NCBI GenBank assembly: GCA_016704325.1
Contig: JADJAG010000004.1
Coordinates: forward strand, 372,001-436,000
Length of the DNA stretch: 64,000 nucleotides
Source: Chitinophagaceae bacterium
GTDB lineage: Bacteria; Bacteroidota; Bacteroidia; Chitinophagales; UBA10324
Direction of reading: 5' to 3'
The translations under genes were made by a program, and so were the position numbers. Every line of letters starts with the position of its first letter. The stretch's first letter is position 1. Shown in pieces: positions 1 through 10,519 of the stretch. The notes beneath the pieces were generated by a model. That model saw nothing but the letters and a program-made list of their open reading frames with translations, had not been told where the DNA came from and did no database searches.

Positions 1-1
1 C

Positions 2-517
2 ACCAAGCGCGGGCCGTTGTTTTTTGCTGATTGTACGGTAAATGTAAATCCTACCGCCGATGACCTTGCTGACATTGCTACGCTTACTGCCAATGCAGTA
101 CGGCAACTGAATATTCAACCGCGTATTGCCATGTTATCCTATTCCAATTTTGGATCTACTAAAGGCAAGGAACCTGAAGCAGTTGCACAGGCAGTGCAGA
201 TGCTGCGTTCCCGCTATCCTGGAATGATCGTGGATGGAGAGATGCAGGCCAATTTTGCTTTCAATACCGAATTGCTGAAAGACAATTACCCTTTTTGTGA
301 ATTGACACAGGATGGAGCCAACACCCTGATCTTTCCAAATCTTTCAGCAGGAAATATAGCGTACAAGCTGATGCAGTCGCTCGGTGCCGGTGAAGCCATC
401 GGCCCCATATTACTGGGCTTGAAAAAATCGGTGCACATTTTACAGTTGGGCAGTTCCGTGCGCGAAATAGTGAATATGGTTACCATTGCAGTAATTGATG
501 CACAATCGAAAAGATAG
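2..517 (+). CDS. maeB: NADP-dependent malic enzyme, C-terminal PTA-like domain (5' end outside window)
   Basis: The frame is open to the left edge, so only the last ~171 residues are visible. They match the phosphate acetyltransferase-like regulatory domain at the C-terminus of large malic enzymes, which decarboxylate malate to pyruvate. Supporting segments are FFADCTVNVNP at the start, MQANFAFN in the middle and NTLIFPNLSAGNIAYKL near the end. A free-standing phosphate acetyltransferase is the main alternative, since the catalytic malic domain is not in view. The TAG stop lies 3 bases before ruvA, so the two are probably co-transcribed. Confidence 0.8.
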   Translation, partial: TKRGPLFFADCTVNVNPTADDLADIATLTANAVRQLNIQPRIAMLSYSNFGSTKGKEPEAVAQAVQMLRSRYPGMIVDGEMQANFAFNTELLKDNYPFCELTQDGANTLIFPNLSAGNIAYKLMQSLGAGEAIGPILLGLKKSVHILQLGSSVREIVNMVTIAVIDAQSKR

Positions 518-520
518 GTC

Positions 521-1120
521 ATGTTAGCATACATACAGGGAAATATCACATCAAAAACGCCGACGCATGTAATCATAGAGTCGGGAGGATTGGGTTATTT
601 CGTCAATATTTCACTGAACACTTATGTAAAGATTCAGGATAAATCATCCTGCAAGCTGCATACATATCTGCACCTGGGAGGCAGCCTGCAAAGTCCGATT
701 ACCATTTCTTTATACGGCTTTTTTGAAGAGGCAGAGCGCCAGATTTTTATTGAATTGCTTGGAATCTCCGGTGTGGGCGCAGCAACCGTACGCATGATCC
801 TGTCTTCCATGACGGCCGAAGAGATTCAACGGGCCATCGTTACAGAAAATGTGAAATTATTGGAGAGTATTAAAGGGATCGGACCAAAAACGGCGAAGCG
901 GATTATTCTTGAATTGAAGGACAAATTTGGTAAAAACCATTTACTCACAACTGCTCCTTTACAGGGAAGTAATAATGTAAAGGAGGAAGCGTTAAGTGCA
1001 CTCGTTATGCTGGGATTTTCAAGGTTGCAGGCTGAACAGGCCGTTCAAAAAGTAATGGCAGCCAGTCAGCGCGATTTATCAACAGAAGAGTTGATCAAGC
1101 AAACATTAAAAGCAATCTAA
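521..1120 (+). CDS. ruvA: Holliday junction branch migration complex subunit RuvA
   Basis: RuvA binds four-way DNA junctions and loads the RuvB motor for branch migration. The 199 residues have the family's usual length and order: an N-terminal OB-fold (MLAYIQGNITSKTPTHVIIE, about residues 1-65), two helix-hairpin-helix motifs (LLGISGVGAATVRMIL and SIKGIGPKTAKRIILEL, about residues 80-135), and a C-terminal RuvB-contacting helical domain (EEALSALVMLGFSRLQAEQAV). The ATG follows the malic enzyme stop by 3 bases. The malic enzyme-ruvA-sprA order is recalled from other Bacteroidota and was not checked here. Confidence 0.97.
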   Translation: MLAYIQGNITSKTPTHVIIESGGLGYFVNISLNTYVKIQDKSSCKLHTYLHLGGSLQSPITISLYGFFEEAERQIFIELLGISGVGAATVRMILSSMTAEEIQRAIVTENVKLLESIKGIGPKTAKRIILELKDKFGKNHLLTTAPLQGSNNVKEEALSALVMLGFSRLQAEQAVQKVMAASQRDLSTEELIKQTLKAI

Positions 1121-1317
1121 ATCGGACTTTTCCGGCAACTGTGGTCGACCGGTAAAAACTGCAAGTTTATTTTTCAAACAAAAATTAACAATTTGCCGCT
1201 TTAACTACATCACCGGAATCAATGCATTGCCAGTTTGCTGAAACAGTAAACTGCTACAATAATAAATGGTTTGTTTCACGGTATGTATTTTATTTGCAGC
1301 CTTAAAAATAGTGTGGC

Positions 1318-4300
1318 TTGAATCTGAAAGTAAATAGCACATTCCTGGTTATTGCATCTGTTGTCTCTTTTTCCATTATTGCTGCAGTGGGAAAAAATGG
1401 CAGAATGAAATGGCCATTGGATATACCTGCTGAATCAAAAATTAGCGAAGATGCCACTGCTGTGAAGAAAATAGCAGTACCTGCTTTCTCCATGGAAGCA
1501 GCAATAGATACGCCTCCCGACGATCCGAATGAAATTGACCTGACCTATCCGATCTACGACCGCGTTACTGATTTCCTCACCACTCCCAATGCTAACTCTT
1601 TCGACCTTCAGGATCCGGCCTCTATTCAAAAGAATATCGAATACGATCCCGACACCAAACAATACATCTTAACGGAAACTATTGGCAACCAGTTTTACCG
1701 GAATCCTACTTACATGACCTTTGAGGAGTACCTCGACTATCAGGCGAAGAATTCCGAACAGCAATACTGGCTCGATAGAAGCAATGCAGCCTCTATACTT
1801 ACCCAAAAAGGTGTTATCCCGGAAGTAAATGTCAACAACCGGATATTTGACAGGATATTCGGCGGCACTGCCGTTGATATTCGGCCGCAGGGCAATATCG
1901 ACCTCACTTTCGGAGGCTACTATCAGAATATCCTCAATCCCATCCTCACAGAGCGGCAGCAGCATCAGGGAGGTTTTGATTTTGATATGAATATTCAGAT
2001 GAATGTGATCGGAAAAATTGGCGACAAGCTAAAGATCACTACCAACTACAATACCGGAGCCGTTTTTAATTTTGAAAACCAGGTGAAACTCGACTACACC
2101 GGCTATGAAGATGAGATCATCAAAAAGATTGAAGCAGGTAATGTCTCGCTTCCGCTTAAAGGTTCATTGATTACCGGTAACCAAAGCCTGTTTGGATTAA
2201 AGACACAACTCCAGTTCGGCAGACTTACTGTTACCAGCGTAATCTCTCAACAGCAATCGCAGGCACAGAATATTACGGTGCAGGGTGGTGCACAGACACA
2301 GGCATTTAAAATTACAGCCGACCAATATGATGAAAACAGGAACTTCCTGCTTGGACAGTATTTCCGGGATCATTATAACGAGGCGCTGGCAGGTATTCCT
2401 ATTGTTAACTCACAGGTAACAATTAACAAGATTGAAGTCTGGGTTACCAATAAGACCGGCGCCACGGTGGATGTGCGCGATGTAGTTGCCTTTATGGATT
2501 TGGGTGAAGCAAAGCCTTATTCCACTTCACCTGCAGTAGGCCCTCCAACCAATAATGTATTGCCTTATGCAAATAACCTCAATCCTGCATTAAACTCCAA
2601 TAACCTGTATACGCAAATCTCCCACGACCCCTCGGTACGGTCGCTGGATTTTACGGTACAGACACTAACCGGTCCCGGCTACAACATGCTACCGATACAG
2701 GATTTTGAAAAGACCTATGCACGTAAACTTACGCCTAATGAATACACCTATGATGCACGCGTAGGCTTTCTATTGCTCAACCAGCAACTTAACCCTGATG
2801 AAGTGCTGGGTGTGGCCTATCAGTATACGGTTAACGGTCAGGTTTACCAGGTTGGTGAATTCGCTACCGATGTGCCACCAAATGTAGATACTCCGGGTGT
2901 CCTGTTCCTGAAAATGCTGAAGAGCACTTCCACCCGTACCAAATTGCCGATTTGGGATCTTATGATGAAGAACGTATATTCTTTGGGAGCTTACCAGGTT
3001 AATCCACAAGATTTCTTTTTGGATATCTATTACCTTGATCCCGGAGGTGGAGAGAAAAGATATGTGCCGGCAGATGTGCTGAACGGAACACCGTTGATCC
3101 AGGTACTTGGATTAGACAGGCTGAACAACAACAACGATCCGCAACCCGATGGAGTTTTTGACTTCATTGCCGGCATTACCATCAATCCGGCCAATGGTAA
3201 AATCATCTTTCCGGTATTGGAGCCATTCGGACAAGATCTTCAAAAGAAATTCTCTTCACCCACTGCTGCACAACCTTACGTGTACCAGGTTTTGTATGAT
3301 TCTACCAAAACCATTGCCAACCAGTTCCCGGAATTTAACCGCTACTTCATCAAAGGAACGTATAAGTCCAGTGTCTCATCAGAAATTTCATTGGGTGCTT
3401 TTAATGTGCCTCCGGGTTCGGTAACTGTAACGGCAGGCGGGCAAAAACTTATAGAAAATGTGGACTTCACGGTTGACTATAATCTTGGAAGGGTAAAAAT
3501 TCTTAACCAGAGCCTGCTGAATTCAGGAGTTCCTATAAATGTGGGATTTGAAAACAATGAGCTCTTCAGCTTTCAAACAAAAACATTGTTTGGTGCACGA
3601 CTCGATTATTATATCAACGACAAGTTTACCTTAGGCGGAACCTACCTGACCTTATGGGAGCGACCATATACCCTGAAACTTAATGCTGGTGATGATCCCA
3701 TTGCCAATGCCATTTATGGAATAGATGGAAGCTATACTTCAGAATCAGGTTGGTTAACAAAGATGGTAGATGGTATTCCGCTGATCAGTACCAAAGAAAA
3801 ATCATCGATCACGTTATCGGGAGAAGCAGCAAGGCTTGACCCGGGCCACTCCAAAGTAATTGGTAAAGAAGGAACCATCTATATTGATGATTTTGAAGGA
3901 ACACAAACTTCTTACGACCTGCGTTTTCCATTTGTCAGTTGGTCTCTGGCGAGCACACCGCAGGATCCTGATTCACCACTTTTTCCGGAGGGAAGCCTCA
4001 TCAATGATCTTTCTTATGGTTATAACCGCGCTAAACTTTCCTGGTATACTATCGATCCTTATTTCTGGGGATCGCAGGCACCGGTGGGCATCAAAGGCAA
4101 TGCTGAACAGCAAAATAACTTCTATTCACGGCCTGTAGAATCAACCGAGATTTTTCCGCAGCTCGATAATACCAATCAACCCTTTAATCAAAACGAAAAT
4201 ACATTCGACATCCGTTTTGAACCGGCTAAGCGAGGCCCTTACAATTTTGACACTGATAGCATCGGCAAGCAACTTTCTGTAGATGAAAATGGAGATATCC

Positions 4301-7300
4301 TGTTGCCAAACCCTTCCCAAAGATGGGGTGGAATTCAGCGGTCTATTGATCAAACAGATTTTGAGGAAGCGAATATTGAATTCATCCAGTTTTGGGTGCT
4401 CGATCCTTTCCTCAATACGGCCAATGATGGTGGAGATTTGTACATCAACCTCGGTAATATTTCAGAAGACGTACTCAAGGACTCTAAATTCCAATATGAG
4501 AATGGATTGTCACCTACCGGTGATACGTTAAATGAAAATAAGAGTAAGTGGGCTTATACTCCTAAACTTCCTCCGATTACCAATGCCTTTGACAACGATC
4601 CGAATGCCCGTCAATACCAGGATGTGGGCTTTGATGGTAACCGCACCATTGATGAACAAAGGTTCTTCAAGAATTATCTCGATGCACTGGCCGCCATTTA
4701 TGGAGCCACTTCAGATGTTTACCAGGCTGCCTTCAACGATCCTTCCAATGATGATTACCTGTATTATGATGATCCTACTTATAACAATGCACAAACACCT
4801 ATCCTCGACCGTTACGCTAAGTATAACAGTACAGAAGGCAACTCTCCGATTTCAAGTGGTAACCAGGCTGTCTCCTATGCTGCCAGCAATGAGCCTGAGT
4901 CAGAAGATCTGAACCGCGACAATACTATTACAGAAAATGAGGAATACTTCCAGTATAAAGTCCGCCTGAGTCCACAGTCATTGTCATTGATTGGACAGAA
5001 TTACATAACCGATATGGTTACCTATGATGTGCCTGCAATAAACGGATACAGTCCCGGACAGGAAAGATGGTACCAGATAAAGATTCCGATTGATGACTAC
5101 AATAAAAAGGTAGGCAGTATTCCCGACTTTAAGTCGATCCGTTTCATGCGTATGTACCTCACCGATTTTGATACCACCGTCATCCTGAGGTTTGCCCGTA
5201 TGGAACTGATTCGTAACCAATGGAGGAAGTACCTGTTTTCACTCGAGCAGCCGGGCGAGTATATTCCGGGCGATAATTCAGGAAACACCTTCTTTAACCT
5301 TACCTCCGTAAGCCTGGAAGAGAATTCAAGCAAGACACCGTTTAATTATGTGTTGCCTCCGGGTATTCAACGGGAGCAGATTGTTGGACAGGTCGGAACC
5401 ATTTACCAAAATGAGCAGTCACTCTCACTTCAACTGTGCAACCTGAAGAATGGTGATTCACGTGCTGTCTATAAAAATATAAACCTCGACCTGAGACAGT
5501 ACAACCGGCTTCAGATGTTCGTGCATGCCGAATCCGTTGTGGGCAACGAGCCGTTGCAGAATGGTGATGTGAGCGCTTTTCTCCGTCTTGGCAGCGATTT
5601 CACCAGTAACTATTATGAGTATGAAGTCCCGCTTATTATTTCTACAGAAGGAGATCAGTCAGCTACCAATATCTGGCCCGACTCCAACAACTTTGATATC
5701 ACACTCGACGACCTTGTGAAAGCAAAACAGGATCGCAATTTCGCAGGTGTAGCGCTCAATATTCCTTATGTGGTGAAACTGGCAAATGGTAAAAATATCA
5801 CGGTAGTAGGAAACCCGGACCTTGGTATTGTAGCTACCGCGATGATCGGTATCAGGAATCCAAAATCAGGCAGCCCTGACGATAACGGTAATTCCATATG
5901 CACCGAAGTATGGTTTGATGAATTACGCTTGTCTGGCTTTGATGAAGATGGCGGTTATGCAGCTATTGCACGTGCCGACATCAGGCTGGCTGATTTAGGA
6001 AGCGTAACTTTTTCAGGTTCGATGCACACTATCGGTTATGGACAACTGGAACAACAACTCAACGAACGGTTCAAGGATAATTACAATGCCTTTGATGCAG
6101 CTACTGTATTGGAATTAGGAAAGTTTTTTCCGAAGAATGCAGGTATACGGTTGCCCATGTATGCAGGCATATCCAAAGCCATCAGCACGCCGCAATATGA
6201 TCCATACGATCACGACATCTTGTTAAAAGATAAACTGAATCTGATTGAAGATCCTGCTGCAAGAAGCACTGCAAAAGAAGATGCGCAGACCTACCGGTCT
6301 ATCGGAAGCCTGAACTTCTCCAACGTGCGCAAGGTCAGCACCGGGAAGAATGTGAAACTGAAAATTTATTCGCCCGACAATATCAACCTGACGTATGCCT
6401 ATACCAGGACTTTTCTGCATACGCCGATCATCGAATCCGATATCACGAGGCAGCATCATGGAGAACTTGGATATGCTTTCCCCGGCAAATCAAAGTATAT
6501 CGCCCCGTTTGAGAAACTGATTCCTTCAAAAAATAAATACCTGAAACTCATCCGTGATTTCAACCTGAACTTCCTGCCTACCAACCTCACCTTCCGTACG
6601 GCTATGGATCGTCAGTTTAATGAAACATTATTGAGACCTATTGCCCAGGACGAAATTATTATACCTACCTACAATAAATTCTTCACCTGGGATCGCGCGG
6701 AAGGATTGAAACTCGACATCTCCAAAGGGTTGAACATAGACTTTAATGCCCTTGCCAATACCCGTATTGATGAACCGCAGGGAGCCATTGATACGCAGGA
6801 AGAAAAGGATTCTGTCTGGAATAATATCAAACAGTTTGGAAGAACAACCTATTACAACCACACCGGCAACATTAACTATACGGTTCCGCTGAATAAGATA
6901 CCATTGCTCGACTGGACGCAAATGACTGCACGGTATGGAACCAATTATGCATGGACCACAGCACCGCTGGTTCTCGACAGTGCTACCAACAGGATTGCAC
7001 CCAGCAAACTCGGTAACACCATTTCCAATACGCAGAATATTGCATTGAACGGAGAATTGAATTTCCGCAATTTGTATAATAAATCAAAGACATTAAAACG
7101 TTACGATACCAATGCCGCAATTCCTGCGCGTAAAAAAGTGCCAGGCAAAAAGGGAGGCGATGAAGAAGAAGGTGAGCCGGGAGATAAGACGACGGATACC
7201 AAAAAAGCCACCACTGCCAAGACCAAGCCAATTGGCATGGAAGCATACCTGATCCGGATACCGTTGATGCTGAAACGGGTTTCGTTGAATTATACAGAGA

Positions 7301-8640
7301 ATCACAATACCATTCTTCCCGGTTATTTGTTCAAGCCAAAATTTATGGGGCAGGACTTCAGCCAGGCCGCCCCCGGCTGGGGATTTATTTTTGGTTACCA
7401 GCCTGATTCAAGCTGGCTGAATTCGAAAGCGCAGGATGGCTGGATCTCTTCCGATACCACGCTCAACTATATGTTCGTGCAGAATACCAACAAGAATGCC
7501 ACGATGCGGGCTACGCTGGAACCTTTTAAAGACTTGCTGATAGACCTGAATTTCAGCCGTACCAATTCAGATAATATTTCAGAATATTTCAAACGCCCCA
7601 GTTCCAACTCAGGCTTTGAACACCTCAGTCGCATGGAGTTCGGTACGTTCACCACATCTTACATCCCGATAAAAACCAGTTTCATCCCGCTGGAGCCCAA
7701 TGCTTTTTCTGAGACATTCGTGCAGTTTGCACAATACCGTGAAACAATCTCCCAGCGGTTAGGTGATGCTAATCCAAACTCCATTGGCGACTTCATCAAC
7801 GATTCCTTACCGAACTACCGGATGGGCTATGGACCATTTTCTACGGATGTGCTGATACCTTCCTTCCTCGCAGCTTATGGAGGCAAGGATCCTAACACCA
7901 TTGGACTCGGATTACCCATCAACCAGTTCCCCTTACCGAACTGGCGGGTAACCTATAACGGCCTTACAAAAATTGCCTGGGCGAAAAAAATATGGAGTGC
8001 AGTGAATATCAGCCATGCTTACAACTCTACCTTGTCCATTGCAACCTTCTCTTCCTCACTTGATTTCGTGGGCGCAAGCGGCGATGAAGTATCGTTCCCG
8101 TCGAAGATAGATTCCCTCTCCGGCAACTTCATCTCTTACTACGACATTCCGGCCATCTCCATCACCGAACAGTTTGCGCCGCTCATTGGTATTGATATGA
8201 CGTGGAAGAACTCACTCACTACCAAGTTTGAATACAAACGCAGCAGGAACCTCTCTATGAGTTTTCTCGATTACCAATTGACGGAATCGAGAAGCCAGGA
8301 AATTACTGCAGGTATCGGCTACAAATTCAGGAATGCCACATTGCCTTTTAAGGTAAACGGTAAAAAGCAACGGTTGAAAAATGACATCACTTTCTTAATG
8401 AGTGTTTCATACGGCAATGGTATTACGCTGAGCCAGAAACTGAATCAGCTGACGCCTGCACAGGCAACTGCCGGTATGGAAACATTGTCTTTCTCACCCA
8501 CCTTTGATTATGTGGTAAACAACAGGCTCAGCATTCGCCTGTTCTTTGACAAGCGCTATACCATTCCAAAAATCTCCAACTCATATCCCATCCGTTATAC
8601 GAATGGTGGAGTGACGATACGGTTTACGTTGGGACAGTAA
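1318..8640 (+). CDS. sprA: T9SS outer-membrane translocon protein SprA (Sov)
   Basis: SprA forms the very large outer-membrane beta-barrel through which T9SS cargo leaves the cell; in gliding Bacteroidota it is also needed for motility. At 2,440 residues the protein fits the family. The TTG at 1318 is chosen because it keeps a hydrophobic signal segment (residues ~8-26, FLVIASVVSFSIIAAVG) that the first ATG, at residue 29, would remove; an in-frame stop lies 9 bases upstream. Recognisable stretches include IFDRIFGGTAVDIRPQGNID, EGTIYIDDFEGTQTSYDLR and EVWFDELRLSGFDEDGGYA, and the C-terminus is rich in alternating beta-barrel strands. A Lys/Glu-rich insert near residue 1940 (KKGGDEEEGEPGDKTTDTKK) looks like a flexible loop. 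The many T9SS cargo genes downstream fit its presence. Confidence 0.97.
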   Translation: MNLKVNSTFLVIASVVSFSIIAAVGKNGRMKWPLDIPAESKISEDATAVKKIAVPAFSMEAAIDTPPDDPNEIDLTYPIYDRVTDFLTTPNANSFDLQDPASIQKNIEYDPDTKQYILTETIGNQFYRNPTYMTFEEYLDYQAKNSEQQYWLDRSNAASILTQKGVIPEVNVNNRIFDRIFGGTAVDIRPQGNIDLTFGGYYQNILNPILTERQQHQGGFDFDMNIQMNVIGKIGDKLKITTNYNTGAVFNFENQVKLDYTGYEDEIIKKIEAGNVSLPLKGSLITGNQSLFGLKTQLQFGRLTVTSVISQQQSQAQNITVQGGAQTQAFKITADQYDENRNFLLGQYFRDHYNEALAGIPIVNSQVTINKIEVWVTNKTGATVDVRDVVAFMDLGEAKPYSTSPAVGPPTNNVLPYANNLNPALNSNNLYTQISHDPSVRSLDFTVQTLTGPGYNMLPIQDFEKTYARKLTPNEYTYDARVGFLLLNQQLNPDEVLGVAYQYTVNGQVYQVGEFATDVPPNVDTPGVLFLKMLKSTSTRTKLPIWDLMMKNVYSLGAYQVNPQDFFLDIYYLDPGGGEKRYVPADVLNGTPLIQVLGLDRLNNNNDPQPDGVFDFIAGITINPANGKIIFPVLEPFGQDLQKKFSSPTAAQPYVYQVLYDSTKTIANQFPEFNRYFIKGTYKSSVSSEISLGAFNVPPGSVTVTAGGQKLIENVDFTVDYNLGRVKILNQSLLNSGVPINVGFENNELFSFQTKTLFGARLDYYINDKFTLGGTYLTLWERPYTLKLNAGDDPIANAIYGIDGSYTSESGWLTKMVDGIPLISTKEKSSITLSGEAARLDPGHSKVIGKEGTIYIDDFEGTQTSYDLRFPFVSWSLASTPQDPDSPLFPEGSLINDLSYGYNRAKLSWYTIDPYFWGSQAPVGIKGNAEQQNNFYSRPVESTEIFPQLDNTNQPFNQNENTFDIRFEPAKRGPYNFDTDSIGKQLSVDENGDILLPNPSQRWGGIQRSIDQTDFEEANIEFIQFWVLDPFLNTANDGGDLYINLGNISEDVLKDSKFQYENGLSPTGDTLNENKSKWAYTPKLPPITNAFDNDPNARQYQDVGFDGNRTIDEQRFFKNYLDALAAIYGATSDVYQAAFNDPSNDDYLYYDDPTYNNAQTPILDRYAKYNSTEGNSPISSGNQAVSYAASNEPESEDLNRDNTITENEEYFQYKVRLSPQSLSLIGQNYITDMVTYDVPAINGYSPGQERWYQIKIPIDDYNKKVGSIPDFKSIRFMRMYLTDFDTTVILRFARMELIRNQWRKYLFSLEQPGEYIPGDNSGNTFFNLTSVSLEENSSKTPFNYVLPPGIQREQIVGQVGTIYQNEQSLSLQLCNLKNGDSRAVYKNINLDLRQYNRLQMFVHAESVVGNEPLQNGDVSAFLRLGSDFTSNYYEYEVPLIISTEGDQSATNIWPDSNNFDITLDDLVKAKQDRNFAGVALNIPYVVKLANGKNITVVGNPDLGIVATAMIGIRNPKSGSPDDNGNSICTEVWFDELRLSGFDEDGGYAAIARADIRLADLGSVTFSGSMHTIGYGQLEQQLNERFKDNYNAFDAATVLELGKFFPKNAGIRLPMYAGISKAISTPQYDPYDHDILLKDKLNLIEDPAARSTAKEDAQTYRSIGSLNFSNVRKVSTGKNVKLKIYSPDNINLTYAYTRTFLHTPIIESDITRQHHGELGYAFPGKSKYIAPFEKLIPSKNKYLKLIRDFNLNFLPTNLTFRTAMDRQFNETLLRPIAQDEIIIPTYNKFFTWDRAEGLKLDISKGLNIDFNALANTRIDEPQGAIDTQEEKDSVWNNIKQFGRTTYYNHTGNINYTVPLNKIPLLDWTQMTARYGTNYAWTTAPLVLDSATNRIAPSKLGNTISNTQNIALNGELNFRNLYNKSKTLKRYDTNAAIPARKKVPGKKGGDEEEGEPGDKTTDTKKATTAKTKPIGMEAYLIRIPLMLKRVSLNYTENHNTILPGYLFKPKFMGQDFSQAAPGWGFIFGYQPDSSWLNSKAQDGWISSDTTLNYMFVQNTNKNATMRATLEPFKDLLIDLNFSRTNSDNISEYFKRPSSNSGFEHLSRMEFGTFTTSYIPIKTSFIPLEPNAFSETFVQFAQYRETISQRLGDANPNSIGDFINDSLPNYRMGYGPFSTDVLIPSFLAAYGGKDPNTIGLGLPINQFPLPNWRVTYNGLTKIAWAKKIWSAVNISHAYNSTLSIATFSSSLDFVGASGDEVSFPSKIDSLSGNFISYYDIPAISITEQFAPLIGIDMTWKNSLTTKFEYKRSRNLSMSFLDYQLTESRSQEITAGIGYKFRNATLPFKVNGKKQRLKNDITFLMSVSYGNGITLSQKLNQLTPAQATAGMETLSFSPTFDYVVNNRLSIRLFFDKRYTIPKISNSYPIRYTNGGVTIRFTLGQ

Positions 8641-8996
8641 TTGCAATGGTCATTTATTGTTTTGTAATGCTAACCAATTTAGCGAAACGGTTAGCCGCTG
8701 TTTAGCACTATTGATTGCTTGTGCTTTCCATGATAAAGCGTCCGCCTGTTTTCTATAGGTTTAGTTCCTGCCGGCTTTTCCCAATCCTCAAAGGATAAAT
8801 TTTAAATGGTCGCAATTGATCAAGTGTGAGGTTTATTGAGAACCTGTTGAGTGGTAACCCGAAAGCAGAAAAATTGCACTTAAGATAGATGCGTATTTGG
8901 CTCGCTACTGTCCATCAGCACATCAGGAAGCATAATCTTTCAGATTCTGCTACCTAAGTTTGAATCATGTTTTATATTTATCCGCGACTATACTAA
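8641..8996. other. intergenic gap without recognisable genes
   Basis: This stretch between sprA and the transporter holds no plausible reading frame, tRNA or strong hairpin. It probably contains the transporter promoter, but no clear -33/-7 Bacteroidota promoter pair could be placed. Confidence 0.5.
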
Positions 8997-10256
8997 ATGA
9001 CCCACAAGAAGACACTCTCCGGTAATGTGCTGAATATGGCTGTTATTATTTCAGCATTGGGCTACTTCGTCGATATTTATGATCTCTTGTTATTCGGTAT
9101 TGTACGCAGGCCTAGCCTGATTGCCCTCGGATATACCGATGACAAAGAATTGCTCGATCTGGGAGCTTACCTCCTTAACTGGCAAATGGGAGGCATGTTG
9201 GTGGGAGGAATACTCTGGGGCATATTGGGCGACAAACGTGGCAGGCTTTCGGTGCTCTTCGGTTCCATCATTTTATATTCTGTGGCCAATATTTTAAATG
9301 GCACGGTGCAGTCTCTCGAAATGTATGCCTTCTACCGGTTTATTGCAGGGGTTGGCCTTGCCGGTGAATTGGGTGCAGGCATTACGCTGGTAGCCGAAGT
9401 AATGACAAAAGAACAACGAGGCTATGGAACCACCATAGTTGCTGCATTTGGAATCTTTGGTGCAGTTGCCGGAGGATTGGTAGCAAAATTATTCGACTGG
9501 CGGATGGCCTATTACATTGGTGGCGGATTGGGACTGGCACTGCTCGTGCTTCGTGTAAGCGCCTATGAATCGGGTATGTTTGACCAGTTGAAGAAAGACA
9601 ATATTGTACGAGGGAATTTTTTCAGTTTATTCACAAACCGACGAAGGTTTTCACGCTATCTGAACGGCATCCTCATAGGCATCCCGATCTGGTTTGTCAT
9701 AGGCATCCTCATCACCTTTGGTCCGGAGTATGCACAGGCCATGAACATCGGTATCGATCCTGCCACCGGCAAAACCATGGTAACCGGTGGCAATAGCATC
9801 ATGTACCATTATGCCGGCGCCAGTCTTGGAGCATTGCTTTGCGGATTGCTCAGCCAGGCGCTCAGAAACAGGAAACGCGCACTGTTGTACTTCCTGCTTG
9901 CAGATACCGCTTGCATCTTTATCTATATTTCCTTGCATGATGTGTCGGTACCTGTATTTTACCTTTTCACCTTTTTCTTTGGAATTGCCAATGGATACTG
10001 GTCTGTATTTATGACCGTTGCCTCTGAGCAGTTTGGAACCAATATCAGGGCAACCGTTACTACCACCACGCCCAATTTTGTGCGCGGTGCCGTAGTGCCG
10101 ATGACAGCCCTGTTTTTATGGGTGAAAGGAGAGGAGGGAAATATTTTCACAGCGGCCATCGTAGTGGGTGCATTTGTACTCTTGCTTGCATTTCTAGCGC
10201 TCTGGAGCACTAAAGAAACCTACGGTAAGGATCTTGATTATCTTGAAGAAGCGTAA
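8997..10256 (+). CDS. MFS transporter, substrate unknown
   Basis: A 419-residue inner-membrane protein with about 12 hydrophobic segments, typical of the major facilitator superfamily. The loop between TM2 and TM3 carries the MFS signature GDKRGRLSVLFGS (about residues 77-89), and LAGELGAGITLVAEVM at about 121-136 resembles the TM4 region of metabolite:proton symporters. The first helix contains GYFVDIYDLLLFG, with two acidic residues suitable for proton coupling. Closest by eye to sugar/organic-acid symporters, but the substrate cannot be read from the sequence. It stands alone, with gaps of 356 and 263 bases on either side. The downstream glucan genes might hint at a sugar substrate, but that is only inference. 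Confidence 0.88.
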   Translation: MTHKKTLSGNVLNMAVIISALGYFVDIYDLLLFGIVRRPSLIALGYTDDKELLDLGAYLLNWQMGGMLVGGILWGILGDKRGRLSVLFGSIILYSVANILNGTVQSLEMYAFYRFIAGVGLAGELGAGITLVAEVMTKEQRGYGTTIVAAFGIFGAVAGGLVAKLFDWRMAYYIGGGLGLALLVLRVSAYESGMFDQLKKDNIVRGNFFSLFTNRRRFSRYLNGILIGIPIWFVIGILITFGPEYAQAMNIGIDPATGKTMVTGGNSIMYHYAGASLGALLCGLLSQALRNRKRALLYFLLADTACIFIYISLHDVSVPVFYLFTFFFGIANGYWSVFMTVASEQFGTNIRATVTTTTPNFVRGAVVPMTALFLWVKGEEGNIFTAAIVVGAFVLLLAFLALWSTKETYGKDLDYLEEA

Positions 10257-10519
10257 CGTATGCCGGTAAGTGCACTTTGCAAAAGCATAGATCGGAGACG
10301 GAAGAAGTTGATGCGTACCTGTCAGCAGGATTTATGTGGCCGTTAAGAAAGAAAAGGCATTTAAATCGTATCAACTTATTAGATTGTGACTCGTTTATGT
10401 TCAAGTTCGGATATTGCTCCATACCCGCCACCGGTATTACTGCATGAAACCGGAGAAGAAGAAAGTACATTTAATAACCAACTGTTGCAGCTAACAGCTC
10501 ATCACTCATACTACATTAC